DNA from: Agreia bicolorata
GTDB taxonomy: Bacteria > Actinomycetota > Actinomycetes > Actinomycetales > Microbacteriaceae
Length of the DNA: 64,000 bases
Reading direction: 5' to 3'
NCBI RefSeq assembly: GCF_000938265.1
Contig: NZ_JYFC01000006.1
Location: 62,001 to 126,000 of the forward strand
Shown: positions 16,531 through 25,019 of the stretch, in pieces
Layout: every line of letters starts with the position of its first letter
Position numbering within the stretch: the stretch's first letter is position 1
The notes under the pieces: model-generated
Seen by the model: the letters and a program-made list of their open reading frames with translations, nothing else
Databases searched by the model: none
Told to the model about the DNA's origin: nothing
Made by a program: the position numbers and the translations under genes

Positions 16531-18212
16531 CCGTATCGATCGAGACCACGCGCGAGGCTCTGATCGCCGACCGTCCCCTCCCGTCCACGAGGCCCGAGGG
16601 GCACCCCCTGCTCAGTGTCGAGGGCCTGTCGGTCTCCTACGGAGACGCGTCCGTCGTGCACGACGTGGGATTCACCCTCGAACGCGGGCAGAGCCTGGCG
16701 CTGATCGGCGAATCGGGCTCGGGCAAGTCGACGGTGGCGAAGAGCATCCTGCGCCTGCTTCCGACGGGCGAGAGCACGGTAAGCGGAAGCGTGAACCTCG
16801 ACGGCCGCGAGCTGTTCGGCCTGCCCGAGCGGCAATTCAGGCCCCTGCGCGGTCGCCTTCTGGGCTACATTCCGCAGGATCCCTCATCGGCTTTGAACCC
16901 GGTGCGCACCATCGGCTCGCAGGCCCACGAGGCCGCCGCGCTCGCGGGCGAATCGGATGCGCGGGTCCGGCGCCGAGACATCCTGTCGGTTTTCGAGAGG
17001 GTCGGCCTTCCCGACCCCGAGAGGGTCTACGCCTCGTATCCCCATCAGCTCTCCGGCGGCATGTTGCAGCGCGTTCTCATCGGACTGACCGTGCTGCCGA
17101 GGCCGGCGCTCATCGTCGCGGACGAGCCCACCTCGGCGCTCGACGTGACGATCCAGAAGCTGATCCTCGACCTGCTCTCCGAGCTGCGCCGAGACCTGGG
17201 CATCAGTCTGCTGCTCATCACGCACGACCTCGCGGTCGCCGCCGAGCGAGCGGAATCGATCGTGGTGCTGAAGAACGGGATCGTCGAGGAGAGCGGATCG
17301 TCGAGCCAGGTCTTCTCGACCCCGACGTCGGCGTACGCGCGGCAGTTACACGCCGACGTGCCCGCCCTCAACCCCGACCGATACCGGAGCCAGCGCGGCG
17401 CGGCATCCGGCACCACCCCGCCCGCCGCCCTGCCCGCGGTCGAGGTTCACGCCGCCACCAAACGTTTCCGCGCGGGCGACGTCGACGTGACCGCGCTCGA
17501 CGGCGTCTCGTTCACGGTCGCGAGAGGAACGACCCATGCACTCGTCGGCGAATCGGGGTCGGGCAAGACCACGGCCGTGCGCCTTCTGCTGGGCCTCGAA
17601 CAGCCGGATGCCGGACGGATCGAGGTGGCGGGCACGCAGGTGCACGGGCAGACGTCGGCAGGACTGCGCGGTCTGCGGCGCCACCTGCAGCTCGTCTACC
17701 AGAACCCGTTCACGTCGCTCGATCCCACCTGGCGGGTGGGCCGGATCGTGCGGGAACCGCTCGACCGCTTCAAGGTCGGGGAACGGGCCGGACGCGCCCG
17801 TCTCGTGGAGCAGACGATCGAGGAGGTCGGCCTGCCGGCATCCGTGCTGTCACGCCGACCGGGCCAGCTCTCGGGCGGTCAACGGCAGCGCGTCGCCATC
17901 GCCCGGGCACTCATCGTGCGGCCGGATGTTCTGGTGCTCGACGAACCGACGTCGGCCCTCGACGTGAGCGTGCAGGCCGGCATCCTCGAGCTGTTGTCGC
18001 GTCTGCAGCGAGAGCAGGGCCTCTCCTACCTGCTCGTCTCGCACGACCTGGCGCTGGTCAGACAGCTCGCCGACACGGTGACGGTGCTGCAGCGGGGAAA
18101 GCTCGTCGAGAGCGGCACGGTCGATCAGATCTTCGCGCGCCCTGCGCATCCGTACACGCGCGCACTGCTCGAGGCGATCCCACGCACGAGCCCCGGCCTG
18201 GCTCAGTCGTGA
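16527..18212 (+). CDS. ABC transporter ATP-binding protein, two fused ATPase domains (DppD-DppF)
   Basis: The protein has 561 residues with two complete ABC domains. Domain 1 has Walker A GESGSGKST, signature LSGGM and Walker B LIVADEPTSALD; domain 2 has GESGSGKTT, LSGGQRQR and VLVLDEPTSALD. In many bacteria these are separate DppD and DppF proteins; the fusion is common in actinobacteria. It powers the adjacent importer. The start is set by the ATGA overlap with the permease stop and a GAGGAG ribosome-binding site. Its 3' end overlaps the convergent SRPBCC gene by about 10 bp. Confidence 0.95.
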   Translation: MTVSIETTREALIADRPLPSTRPEGHPLLSVEGLSVSYGDASVVHDVGFTLERGQSLALIGESGSGKSTVAKSILRLLPTGESTVSGSVNLDGRELFGLPERQFRPLRGRLLGYIPQDPSSALNPVRTIGSQAHEAAALAGESDARVRRRDILSVFERVGLPDPERVYASYPHQLSGGMLQRVLIGLTVLPRPALIVADEPTSALDVTIQKLILDLLSELRRDLGISLLLITHDLAVAAERAESIVVLKNGIVEESGSSSQVFSTPTSAYARQLHADVPALNPDRYRSQRGAASGTTPPAALPAVEVHAATKRFRAGDVDVTALDGVSFTVARGTTHALVGESGSGKTTAVRLLLGLEQPDAGRIEVAGTQVHGQTSAGLRGLRRHLQLVYQNPFTSLDPTWRVGRIVREPLDRFKVGERAGRARLVEQTIEEVGLPASVLSRRPGQLSGGQRQRVAIARALIVRPDVLVLDEPTSALDVSVQAGILELLSRLQREQGLSYLLVSHDLALVRQLADTVTVLQRGKLVESGTVDQIFARPAHPYTRALLEAIPRTSPGLAQS

Positions 18213-18763
18213 GGCCTGCTTCCCCGTGCCTCGGCAGCCGCCGCGATCACACTGAGTACACGCTTCATGTAGGGCGCCCAGAACAGTCCCACGATGGCGC
18301 GCACGACGAACGCCCGGCCCGGCAGCGGAAAGAACCGATACTGCCAACGGATGTTCGTGGTCGCCGATTCGGCGTGCGGGCTCGAGCCACCGGGTCCACC
18401 CGACGCATCGGAGCCGGCGGGGCCGGCCGGGGTGAACGTCCATTCCGCGCGTCCCCCGCTCACGAGCCGACCGAGGATGCCCGTGAACCGGCTCAGATCG
18501 TAGGCGAAGAACGCGCCTGGCTCGCTCTGCGTGATTGTCTCGACGACGGTGCCGCCGTCCGAGAGCCGAAGGGTGCGCGTGTAGCCCACGACGTCCCAGG
18601 TTTTGGGCTGCCCCACCACCCCGATGACGGCGGGCAGCGGGCCGAAGCGCGGGTAGAACTCGGTGGGCGGAGTCTGCAGCGCGACAGTCCAGCTTCGGAG
18701 TGCCACGGCGCCAACGACGAGCTCGGTGGTGTAGCCGATAGCGCGGCGCGGGTTCGTGGTCAC
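18203..18763 (-). CDS. SRPBCC-like protein
   Basis: The protein has 186 residues. The alternation of strands with an aromatic/hydrophobic pattern (TWDVVGYTRTLRLSDGGTVVETI, GRAEWTFTPAG, NIRWQYRFFPLPG) and a C-terminal amphipathic helix RVLSVIAAAAEA is what is expected for the START/SRPBCC ligand-binding fold. A low-complexity Gly/Pro/Ser/Ala insertion lies near residues 118-135. Its start overlaps the stop of the glutamate-cysteine ligase family gene (ATGA), so it is cotranscribed with it. The ligand is unknown. Confidence 0.75.
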   Translation of the reverse strand: MTTNPRRAIGYTTELVVGAVALRSWTVALQTPPTEFYPRFGPLPAVIGVVGQPKTWDVVGYTRTLRLSDGGTVVETITQSEPGAFFAYDLSRFTGILGRLVSGGRAEWTFTPAGPAGSDASGGPGGSSPHAESATTNIRWQYRFFPLPGRAFVVRAIVGLFWAPYMKRVLSVIAAAAEARGSRPHD

Positions 18764-19866
18764 GGGCGTGCTCCGATCGATTGGGTCTCAGCGACAACGA
18801 GCCTCACGACGTCATCGAGTTCCTGCGTGCGCGCGAACGCCGCGCGCTGCCTGTCTGACGAGTTGCCTCGAGCGAGAGCGTCCTCCGCCAGAGCCTGCAC
18901 CTCGGCGTAGTCGCCGAATTCGTCGAGCGCGGGTCGGAGGCTTTCGATCAGGCCGCGAACCGCGTCGCCTGCGTCGATGGGATGCGGTCGTGCACCGGCG
19001 CTGAGCAGCTCTGCCGAGAGTCCTGTGCGTGCAGCCTGCCAGAGCGCTGCCCGCTGCACCGGCGCTCGCCGAGGCCGCAGCGGAACGCCGTTCTCGATGT
19101 CGATCTCGGCGGTGCGCACGGCCGCTCTGAACAGCCCGGCGATGAGCACCGCGTCGTCGACGAGCGGGAGCGCGTCGCATACGCGCAACTCGAGTGTGGG
19201 TGCGTGGGCCGACGGCCGGATGTCGAAGTAGGCCATGCCGTCGTCGGCGATAACACCGGTGCTGATCAGGTCGGCAATGAGTTCGTCGTACTCGGCGGCA
19301 GATTCGAGCGGGCCGGTAGCCCCGGCGCTCGGCCAGCGTTGCCACACGAGGCTCCGCACGCTCGCATAGCCGGTGTCGTGTCCGTTCCAGAACGGTGAAC
19401 TGGCCGACAGGGCCAGCAGAACGGGCAGATGCTCGGCCACACGCTGCGCGAGCTGAATGGCGAGATCTCGGTCGGAGACTCCCACGTGCACCTGGAAACC
19501 GCAGATCAGCTGCTCGTCGACAAGCAGCCGGTACTTCTCTTGCATGGCGCCGAAGCGCTGCGACGAGGTGAGCTCGAAGTCGGAGATCTCGGAGCGCGGG
19601 GCCGTGCCGACTGCCGCGATCCCCACCCCAAGCGCGCCCGCGGCATCCATCACGCCCTGTCGCAGCCGCACCAGTTCGTTTCGCAACTCGCCCAGCGTGT
19701 GCACAACGCGGCTGTTGGTCTCGACGGTGGTGCGCTGCAGTTCGGCGGCGTAGCTTTCGCTCGGCAGCGTCTCCAGTAACCGCGGCGCCGAGGCCGAGAG
19801 GCGCCACGAATCGAGGTCGATGAGGTGAAGCTCTTCTTCTGCGCCTAGCGTCAGTTCCGCGCTCAT
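18760..19866 (-). CDS. Carboxylate-amine ligase, YbdK/EgtA (GCS2) family
   Basis: The protein has 368 residues of the glutamate-cysteine ligase 2 family: LTLGAEEELHLIDLDSWRLS at the N-terminus is the ATP/metal-binding EEE-like start, followed by the conserved TNSRVVHTLGEL and GFQVHVGVSDRDLAI blocks. Members join glutamate to cysteine or a similar amine with ATP. GTG 19872 is an alternative start. It lies 60 bp downstream of a winged-helix regulator whose leader contains a Cys/Met-rich ORF, which fits a thiol-related role, but the true substrate cannot be read from sequence. Confidence 0.88.
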   Translation of the reverse strand: MSAELTLGAEEELHLIDLDSWRLSASAPRLLETLPSESYAAELQRTTVETNSRVVHTLGELRNELVRLRQGVMDAAGALGVGIAAVGTAPRSEISDFELTSSQRFGAMQEKYRLLVDEQLICGFQVHVGVSDRDLAIQLAQRVAEHLPVLLALSASSPFWNGHDTGYASVRSLVWQRWPSAGATGPLESAAEYDELIADLISTGVIADDGMAYFDIRPSAHAPTLELRVCDALPLVDDAVLIAGLFRAAVRTAEIDIENGVPLRPRRAPVQRAALWQAARTGLSAELLSAGARPHPIDAGDAVRGLIESLRPALDEFGDYAEVQALAEDALARGNSSDRQRAAFARTQELDDVVRLVVAETQSIGARP

Positions 19867-19929
19867 GAGCACAACCTAGCCGCAGGTGGGCGCTTCGTGA
19901 CAGCCCTAGCTTTCTCGGCTGCTCTCGGC

Positions 19930-20634
19930 TTAGAACAGGTCGGGCGACGGAGTCGAGGTGTGCTGCACCGAGACGTCTGCGTGGCGATCGAAGCGGTAGC
20001 CTGCGCCGCGCACCGTGCGCACGATGTCTTCGTAGTCGCCGAGCTTGGCGCGTAGACGGCGCACGTGAACGTCTATGGTGCGCTCGTTCGGAATGTCGCT
20101 GTCGTCGGCCGACCAGAGCGACGCGATGAGCTCTGCACGGTCGATGGTCTTTCCCTCGCGCAGCACGAGGTACTGGAGCAGCTCGAACTCCTTGTAGGTG
20201 AGGTTCGCCGCGTTGTTGTCGAGCAGTACACGCTTGCGCGACAGGTCGATCACGACGCCGTCGCGAGCGCGGTCTTCGTCGTCGGGAGTGTGGCGGTGCT
20301 TGGCGAGTGCCGCCGGATCCTGCAGAGCGAGGCGCACCACGTCGACATCGCGTCCGCCAGCGCCGCGGGGAGCGAGCGCCACGGCCGCGTAGGTCTCGGA
20401 CGAGGGGGAGAGCTTGGCCGCGAGGGCACGGAGCTGGGCCACGATCTCCGAAAGATCGGTGCCGTCTGCCGCCGCCTTGTCTTCATCGATTCCGACATAC
20501 AGAACGAATCCGCGGGCTTCGGTTCCGGTGGGTACCGCACGCAGGTGGGCCGATGTCGACTCGGCGGCGGGCTGCTCCGAGCGGGTGATCGGGGTGACGG
20601 TGGCGGGGCGGGTGTCGAGGTGTGCAAGAGACAT
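19930..20634 (-). CDS. Winged-helix (OmpR-type DNA-binding) regulator without receiver domain
   Basis: The protein has 234 residues. Residues about 135-225 form a Trans_reg_C winged helix: LTYKEFELLQYLVLREGKTIDRAEL, then NERTIDVHVRRLRAKLGD and VRTVRGAGYRFD. The N-terminal 120 residues are not a phospho-receiver; they include a Thr/Ala/Pro-rich tail and a short alpha/beta-looking segment. Transcription appears to start over 300 nt upstream, through a 33-codon Cys/Met-rich ORF and three hairpins, so expression is probably controlled by attenuation. The GCS2-family gene follows on the same strand. Confidence 0.88.
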   Translation of the reverse strand: MSLAHLDTRPATVTPITRSEQPAAESTSAHLRAVPTGTEARGFVLYVGIDEDKAAADGTDLSEIVAQLRALAAKLSPSSETYAAVALAPRGAGGRDVDVVRLALQDPAALAKHRHTPDDEDRARDGVVIDLSRKRVLLDNNAANLTYKEFELLQYLVLREGKTIDRAELIASLWSADDSDIPNERTIDVHVRRLRAKLGDYEDIVRTVRGAGYRFDRHADVSVQHTSTPSPDLF

Positions 20635-20748
20635 GGGAGAAATCCTTTGACGATGTGCCCTTGAGGCTCCGGCCGGATACGGCGACGAAGCGGATGCCCC
20701 AGGGCGGGCTGTGCGAATGGTGCGGCGGGAGAGCCGGAGACCGCGAAT

Positions 20749-20820
20749 GGTTCTGAGGGTCAGAACCAGGCGGGGGGAGCGGAGGTCTCTGCGTGACAGA
20801 GAGACGCAGACCTCAGAACC
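20749..20820 (-). promoter_or_regulatory. Alternative hairpins in the regulator leader (attenuator-like)
   Basis: In the minus-strand transcript, GGTTCTGAGG (20820-20811) can pair with CCTCAGAACC (20758-20749) over 10 bp. That pairing competes with two local hairpins: GAGGTCTGCGT/ACGCAGAGACCTC (20814-20782) and GGTTCTGA/TCAGAACC (20767-20749). A further small stem CCTGA/TCAGG lies upstream at about 20843-20830. These mutually exclusive structures between the short ORF and the regulator gene are what an attenuator looks like. No U-tract follows the last stem, so control could be Rho-dependent or translational. Confidence 0.65.
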
Positions 20821-20853
20821 CAGCGAACCTGATTTGTCAGGCTCAGTGTCTGG

Positions 20854-20955
20854 TTAGGCACACATTCGGCAACACATGACAGCGCTGCTGGGCATCATCA
20901 TGCCAGCAGTCCCCAGTGCCTCAAAGGAGGTAAGGGCGAGCGCGTTGTCAGTCAT
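20854..20955 (-). CDS. Cys/Met-rich 33-residue leader peptide (uORF)
   Basis: The ORF encodes 33 residues; nine are Met or Cys. The tail reads MMMPSSAVMCCRMCA, with Cys28, Cys29 and Cys32 in the last six positions. A TTGACA box (20992-20987) and TAGCTT (20967-20962) precede the ATG, the latter by six bases, so the transcript may begin at the start codon. Leaderless polycysteine uORFs that act as cysteine-responsive attenuators are known in mycobacteria. Here the downstream gene is a winged-helix regulator followed by a glutamate-cysteine ligase family gene. It is too short for ordinary gene calling. Confidence 0.7.
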   Translation of the reverse strand: MTDNALALTSFEALGTAGMMMPSSAVMCCRMCA

Positions 20956-20961
20956 GAATGA

Positions 20962-20992
20962 AAGCTAAGCGGAATATGACTCCGCGTGTCAA
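20962..20992 (-). promoter_or_regulatory. Promoter of the leader ORF and regulator
   Basis: TTGACA (20992-20987) is separated by 19 bp from TAGCTT (20967-20962), which ends six bases before ATG 20955. The -35 is perfect and the -10 matches TANNNT. Confidence 0.6.
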
Positions 20993-21002
20993 GAACTTTT
21001 TT

Positions 21003-21032
21003 CGTTGCGAGGTCTATCGTGACCTCGCAACG
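21003..21032. terminator. Hairpin after upp
   Basis: CGTTGCGAGGTC and GACCTCGCAACG form a perfect 12-bp stem with a 6-nt loop directly after the upp stop. On the upp strand it is followed by A residues, not U, so it may work as a Rho-assisted or U-less actinobacterial terminator or as a 3' stabiliser. Confidence 0.7.
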
Positions 21033-21034
21033 GC

Positions 21035-21667
21035 TCAGACGAGGCCGTAGAGGCGGTCGCCGGCGTCTCCGAGACCGGGAACGATATAGCCCTTCTCGTT
21101 GAGTCGCTCGTCGAGCGCACCGAGAACGAGGTGCACCTCGCGTCCTTCCGTGGCCTTCTCGAGCGCGGCGACGCCCTCGGGGGCCCCGAGCAGGCAGATT
21201 GCGGTCACGTCGACGGCGCCGCGGGCGAAGAGGAACTCGATGGCCGCTCCGAGCGACCCTCCGGTGGCCAGCATGGGGTCGAGAACGAAGCACTGCCGAT
21301 CGCTCAGATCGTCGGGCAGGCGCTCGGCGTACGTCGTGGGTTCGAGCGTCTCCTCGTTGCGCACCATGCCGAGGAAGCCTACCTCAGCACTGGGAATGAG
21401 CTTGACCATGCCCTCGAGCATGCCGAGCCCCGCGCGAAGAATGGGAACGATCAGCGGTCGCGGCTCCGAAATGGCGAGGCCCTTGGTCTCGGCGACCGGC
21501 GTCTGAATGGTGACGACCTCGGTGCGCACCTCGCGGGTGGCCTCGTAGGCCAGCAGGGTCACGAGCTCTTCGGTCAGCGCCCGGAACGTCGGAGCCGGCG
21601 TCGACTTGTCTCGCAGCACGGTGAGCTTGTGCGTGATGAGCGGGTGGTCGGCAACGTGAACTCGCAT
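21035..21667 (-). CDS. upp: Uracil phosphoribosyltransferase
   Basis: The protein has 210 residues, the usual length. It converts uracil and PRPP to UMP in pyrimidine salvage. The PRPP loop is [13 protein letters not shown] and the uracil-binding C-terminus is [16 protein letters not shown]. The ATG sits six bases after TAGATT (21679-21674), so it is probably leaderless. It is divergent from tadA with about 36 bp between the start codons. Confidence 0.97.
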   Translation of the reverse strand: MRVHVADHPLITHKLTVLRDKSTPAPTFRALTEELVTLLAYEATREVRTEVVTIQTPVAETKGLAISEPRPLIVPILRAGLGMLEGMVKLIPSAEVGFLGMVRNEETLEPTTYAERLPDDLSDRQCFVLDPMLATGGSLGAAIEFLFARGAVDVTAICLLGAPEGVAALEKATEGREVHLVLGALDERLNEKGYIVPGLGDAGDRLYGLV

Positions 21668-21673
21668 AGGCTC

Positions 21674-21679
21674 AATCTA
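21674..21679 (-). promoter_or_regulatory. upp: -10 box for leaderless upp
   Basis: TAGATT on the minus strand ends six bases before the ATG, matching the TANNNT-N6-start pattern repeated across this window. Confidence 0.5.
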
Positions 21680-21703
21680 CTGGAGCGGAAGGGAACCGTC
21701 GGC

Positions 21704-22189
21704 ATGACCGAACGACCGCGCCCCGCGCATCCATGGCCTGCCGCCTACGGCGAGCGCATGCGCGAGCTGCTCGCAGACGCCCGGCTCGCCGAGGCATCGG
21801 GCGACGTTCCCGTGTCGGCTATGGTTCTGGATGCGTCGGGCCGGGTCATCGGGCGCGGCCGCAACGAGCGCGAGCTGCTGCACGATCCCACGGCCCACGC
21901 CGAGATGTTGGCGCTGCGCGAAGCATCAGCGGTGACGGGGGACTGGCGCCTCGAGGGCTGCACTCTGATCGTCACCCTCGAACCGTGTGTGATGTGCGCC
22001 GGAGCGATCTTGGGCGCTCGCGTGCCGACGGTGGTGTTCGGAGCGTGGGACGAAAAGGCGGGCGCTGTCGGCTCGGTCTACGACGTTCTGCGCGACCGAC
22101 GCCTCAACCACACGGTCGAGGTGTGGGCCGGCGTCGAGGCCGACGCCTGCGCTGCAGCCCTGACGACGTTCTTCCGCGGGCCCCGCTAG
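21704..22189 (+). CDS. tadA: tRNA-specific adenosine deaminase
   Basis: The protein has 161 residues from the ATG preceded by GGAAGGGA; the longer frame upstream only overlaps upp in antisense. The zinc and catalytic motifs are TAHAEMLAL (His, Glu) and EPCVMCAG (two Cys). It deaminates A34 to inosine in tRNA-Arg(ACG), needed to read CGC and CGA codons. Relatives acting on free bases exist, but the sequence fits TadA best. Confidence 0.95.
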   Translation: MTERPRPAHPWPAAYGERMRELLADARLAEASGDVPVSAMVLDASGRVIGRGRNERELLHDPTAHAEMLALREASAVTGDWRLEGCTLIVTLEPCVMCAGAILGARVPTVVFGAWDEKAGAVGSVYDVLRDRRLNHTVEVWAGVEADACAAALTTFFRGPR

Positions 22190-22289
22190 CCAGTGGCCGC
22201 GTTCAACAGGACGAATTGAAGACACGCCGGTGGGCGCGCGACGACTCGCCGTGCCAGGAGCAATACGCCCTGTAATACGGATAGACCGG

Positions 22290-23042
22290 CTACGAGGCTG
22301 GAAGCCCGCGCAGCCACTCGGTGAGGAATGACTCCGATGCTCGGCGCATATCCGGGCCGAGGCGGCCGAAGTCGTCTCGCAGCAGGGCCTGGTCGTAGCC
22401 CGCTCCCCGCACGTATTCCTCGTCGGACTCGAGCCACTCCTCGTGCATGTCGGCTGTGATCTCGGGATGGAACTGCACGGCCATCGCCCAGCTCCCGATG
22501 CCGAAGGCCTCGTTCGCGTAGTCGCCGGAACCGGCAAGTCGAGTGGCGCCCTCGGGCAGCGTGAACGTATCGCCGTGCCACTGCAGTACCGGGACCCCGG
22601 AGAAATGACGCACCGCCGACGATGCCCCGGCATCCGTCGGTTCAACCGCTCGGAAGCCGACCTGCACGGTATCGCCGGGCGCGACCACGGCGCCGAGCGA
22701 CGCGGCCATGACCTGCGAGCCGAAGCAGACACCCAGAGTCGGACGTTTCGCGTCGAGCCTGCTGCGGACGAACGCCAGCTCGGCGGCGATGAACGGATAG
22801 CGCTCGCCCTCGTAGACACCGGCGCTGGCGCCGAGCACGATCAGGAGATCGGCGGACGACGCGTTCGGCGGTAGCTCGTCACCCTCCGCGACATCGACGT
22901 ACTGCACGTCGAACCCCTCGGCCACGAGGACGGGCTCGAGGTTGCCCAGGTGCGCGATGCGCTCGTGCCTCAGCACCACGGCGACGCGCGCGAGAGGCGG
23001 CGGGGAGACGGTCTCGGTGCGGGATGGACCGGTGTCAGACAT
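22290..23042 (-). CDS. Class I glutamine amidotransferase (GMP synthase-like)
   Basis: The protein has 250 residues. The nucleophile elbow is GVCFGSQVMAASLG (Cys) and the partners are in MAVQFHPEI (His, Glu), so the triad is complete. It lacks the synthetase domain of GuaA. Stand-alone members of this type hydrolyse gamma-glutamyl compounds or glutamine. It overlaps the CDF transporter gene by 8 bp, hence an operon; a shared function is not evident. Confidence 0.9.
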   Translation of the reverse strand: MSDTGPSRTETVSPPPLARVAVVLRHERIAHLGNLEPVLVAEGFDVQYVDVAEGDELPPNASSADLLIVLGASAGVYEGERYPFIAAELAFVRSRLDAKRPTLGVCFGSQVMAASLGAVVAPGDTVQVGFRAVEPTDAGASSAVRHFSGVPVLQWHGDTFTLPEGATRLAGSGDYANEAFGIGSWAMAVQFHPEITADMHEEWLESDEEYVRGAGYDQALLRDDFGRLGPDMRRASESFLTEWLRGLPAS

Positions 23043-23994
23043 CGGTGGCGGGAACCGGCGCGTCGGCGACAGCCTCGCTCACGCTCGGCACGTACACGTC
23101 GGGCTCGAGGTAGATCACCCGCGCGATCGGCACAGCCTCGCGAATACGCGCCTCGACGGCGTTGATGGCCAACGCGACATCGGTGAGCGTGGTCACCGCG
23201 GGCAGCGTGATCTTCGCGCCGACGAGCATCTCTTCGGGTCCGAGGTACATGGTCTTCAGGTGCACGAGGTGCTCGACCTCGGGGCTCGACGTGATGGCGT
23301 TCTCGATCTTGCGCAGGTCTTCGTCGGTCGCACCCTCGCCGACCAGCAGACTCTTCGTCTCGATGCCAAGGATCACGGCGACGAGCACCAGCAGTGCGCC
23401 GATGAAGACCGTTCCGATGCCGTCCCAGACGCCGTTTCCCGTGAGCACGGTCAAACCGACTCCGGCGAACGCGAAGACGAGTCCCAGCAGGGCCGCGGTG
23501 TCTTCGAGCAGCACAACCGGCAGCTCCGGCGCCTTCGCCCGGCGGATGAACTGCAACCAGCTCAGCTTTCCGCGAGTGTGGTTCGATTCGGCGATCGCCG
23601 TGCGCAGCGAGAAGCCTTCGAGCCCGATGGCGATGACGAGTACCAGCATCGGAAGCCACCACACCTCGAGCGGGTGCGGATTGTTGATCTTCTCGATGCC
23701 TTCGTAGAGAGCGAAGACGCCACCCACCGAGAACAGAATGATCGACACCACGAAGGCGTAGACGTAGCGCTCGCGGCCATAACCGAACGGATGAGCCCGG
23801 TCGGCCTGCTTGCGCGACTTGCGGCCACCGAGCAGCAACAGCAGCTGGTTGCCCGAATCGGCGGCGGAGTGCACGCTCTCGGCGAGCATCGACGACGAGC
23901 CCGAGAAGAGGAAGGCGATGAACTTGGTGAGGGCGATGCCGAGATTGGCCGCCAGCGCGGCGAGAATCGCCTTGCTGCCTCCGGATGTGCTCAT
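23035..23994 (-). CDS. Cation diffusion facilitator family transporter
   Basis: The protein has 319 residues with six membrane helices. The CDF signature with metal ligands is ESVHSAADSGNQLLLL (first His/Asp pair) and DRAHPFGYGRERYVY between helices 2 and 3. The C-terminal cytoplasmic part fits a ZT-dimer domain. It exports Zn, Mn, Fe or Co in exchange for protons. It is the first gene of a pair with the glutamine amidotransferase and divergent from proC. Metal preference is not determined. Confidence 0.92.
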   Translation of the reverse strand: MSTSGGSKAILAALAANLGIALTKFIAFLFSGSSSMLAESVHSAADSGNQLLLLLGGRKSRKQADRAHPFGYGRERYVYAFVVSIILFSVGGVFALYEGIEKINNPHPLEVWWLPMLVLVIAIGLEGFSLRTAIAESNHTRGKLSWLQFIRRAKAPELPVVLLEDTAALLGLVFAFAGVGLTVLTGNGVWDGIGTVFIGALLVLVAVILGIETKSLLVGEGATDEDLRKIENAITSSPEVEHLVHLKTMYLGPEEMLVGAKITLPAVTTLTDVALAINAVEARIREAVPIARVIYLEPDVYVPSVSEAVADAPVPATDV

Positions 23995-24055
23995 GTGTGT
24001 GACCTCTGCGCGCTCTGTGCGAATCTCTGGCGGCTTGCCCGTCGAACCCCAATCC

Positions 24056-24061
24056 TAGGAT
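24056..24061 (+). promoter_or_regulatory. proC: -10 box for leaderless proC
   Basis: TAGGAT ends six bases before GTG 24068, supporting that start and a leaderless mRNA. Confidence 0.5.
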
Positions 24062-24067
24062 GGACGG

Positions 24068-24916
24068 GTGACCAACACCTCTCCCGTCTCCCTGCCCGCC
24101 ATCGCCATCCTCGGCGCCGGATCGATGGGACGCGCCATCCTCTCCGGCCTGCTTGCGCCCACGGTCGACGTGTCCGGTGGAATCCGCGTGACCAACCGCT
24201 CGGCCGCGCGCGCCGCGGAGTTCGACGACGTCGACGCGGTCACGGCCTGGGCGACCGACGACGAACCCGAGGCGAATCGCCTGGCCGTGGCCGGGGCATC
24301 CATTGTTCTGGTGGCGGTGAAGCCGCCCATGGTGCCCGCGCTGCTCGACGAGATCGCGGATGCGCTCGAGCCCGGCGCGATCGTCGTGAGCGTGGCGGCC
24401 GGTGTGACCGTCGCCACCTTCGAGCAGCGCCTGCCCGAGAGCGTGGCCGTGCTGCGGTCGATGCCGAACACACCCGCGATCGTCGGCAACGCCGTGACCG
24501 GACTGTCGGCCGGTACCCGGTCGACGCCCGAGCAGCTCGCCCTGGTCACGCGGGTGTTCGAGACGGTCGGCGAAGTTGTGGTCGTTCCCGAAGAGAAGCT
24601 GGATGCGTTATCGACGATCTCGGGATCGGGTCCGGCATACGTGTTCTTTCTCATCGAGCAGCTCACGGCAGTTGCCGTCGAGAAGGGCTTCACCCCTGAG
24701 GAGGCGGCCGTTCTTGTGAACGGAACGTTCCTGGGCGCGTCACGGCTGCTGGCGGCGTCGGAGTCGTCGCCCGCGGAACTGCGCCGGCAGGTGACGAGCC
24801 CGAACGGTACGACCGAGCGGGCCATCGCCGTGCTGCAGGACGGGGGAGTCGACGACCTCTTCGCCCGGGCGACGGATGCGGCCCTCGCCCGCGCCTGGGA
24901 GCTCGCCGCCGGGTGA
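24068..24916 (+). CDS. proC: Pyrroline-5-carboxylate reductase
   Basis: The protein has 282 residues and catalyses the last step of proline synthesis using NAD(P)H. The Rossmann start is AIAILGAGSMGRAIL, and the C-terminal P5CR dimerisation domain carries LDALSTISGSGPAYVFFLIE and RRQVTSPNGTTERAI, the family signature. It starts with GTG behind a TAGGAT box. A 66-bp inverted repeat follows its stop. Confidence 0.97.
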   Translation: MTNTSPVSLPAIAILGAGSMGRAILSGLLAPTVDVSGGIRVTNRSAARAAEFDDVDAVTAWATDDEPEANRLAVAGASIVLVAVKPPMVPALLDEIADALEPGAIVVSVAAGVTVATFEQRLPESVAVLRSMPNTPAIVGNAVTGLSAGTRSTPEQLALVTRVFETVGEVVVVPEEKLDALSTISGSGPAYVFFLIEQLTAVAVEKGFTPEEAAVLVNGTFLGASRLLAASESSPAELRRQVTSPNGTTERAIAVLQDGGVDDLFARATDAALARAWELAAG

Positions 24917-24924
24917 GGTGCGCC

Positions 24925-24990
24925 GAACGCGGGAGTTCGCGCCCATCGCGTGGCCCGTGCCACCGCTCGGCGCGTGAACACCCGCGCTCG
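24925..24990. repeat. 66-bp 3'-end repeat, family A, copy 1
   Basis: It starts GAACGCGGGAGTTCGCG and ends GCGTGAACACCCGCGCTCG. The two halves are imperfect inverted repeats, so it can fold as a long hairpin. The second copy, the same length, is at 25601-25666 after the next gene. Confidence 0.85.
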
Positions 24991-25007
24991 CACGTGGGAG
25001 GGCGCGC

Positions 25008-25013
25008 TATCGT
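25008..25013 (+). promoter_or_regulatory. -10 box for leaderless cysteine hydrolase gene
   Basis: TATCGT ends six bases before ATG 25020. Confidence 0.45.
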
Positions 25014-25019
25014 GCTGGA

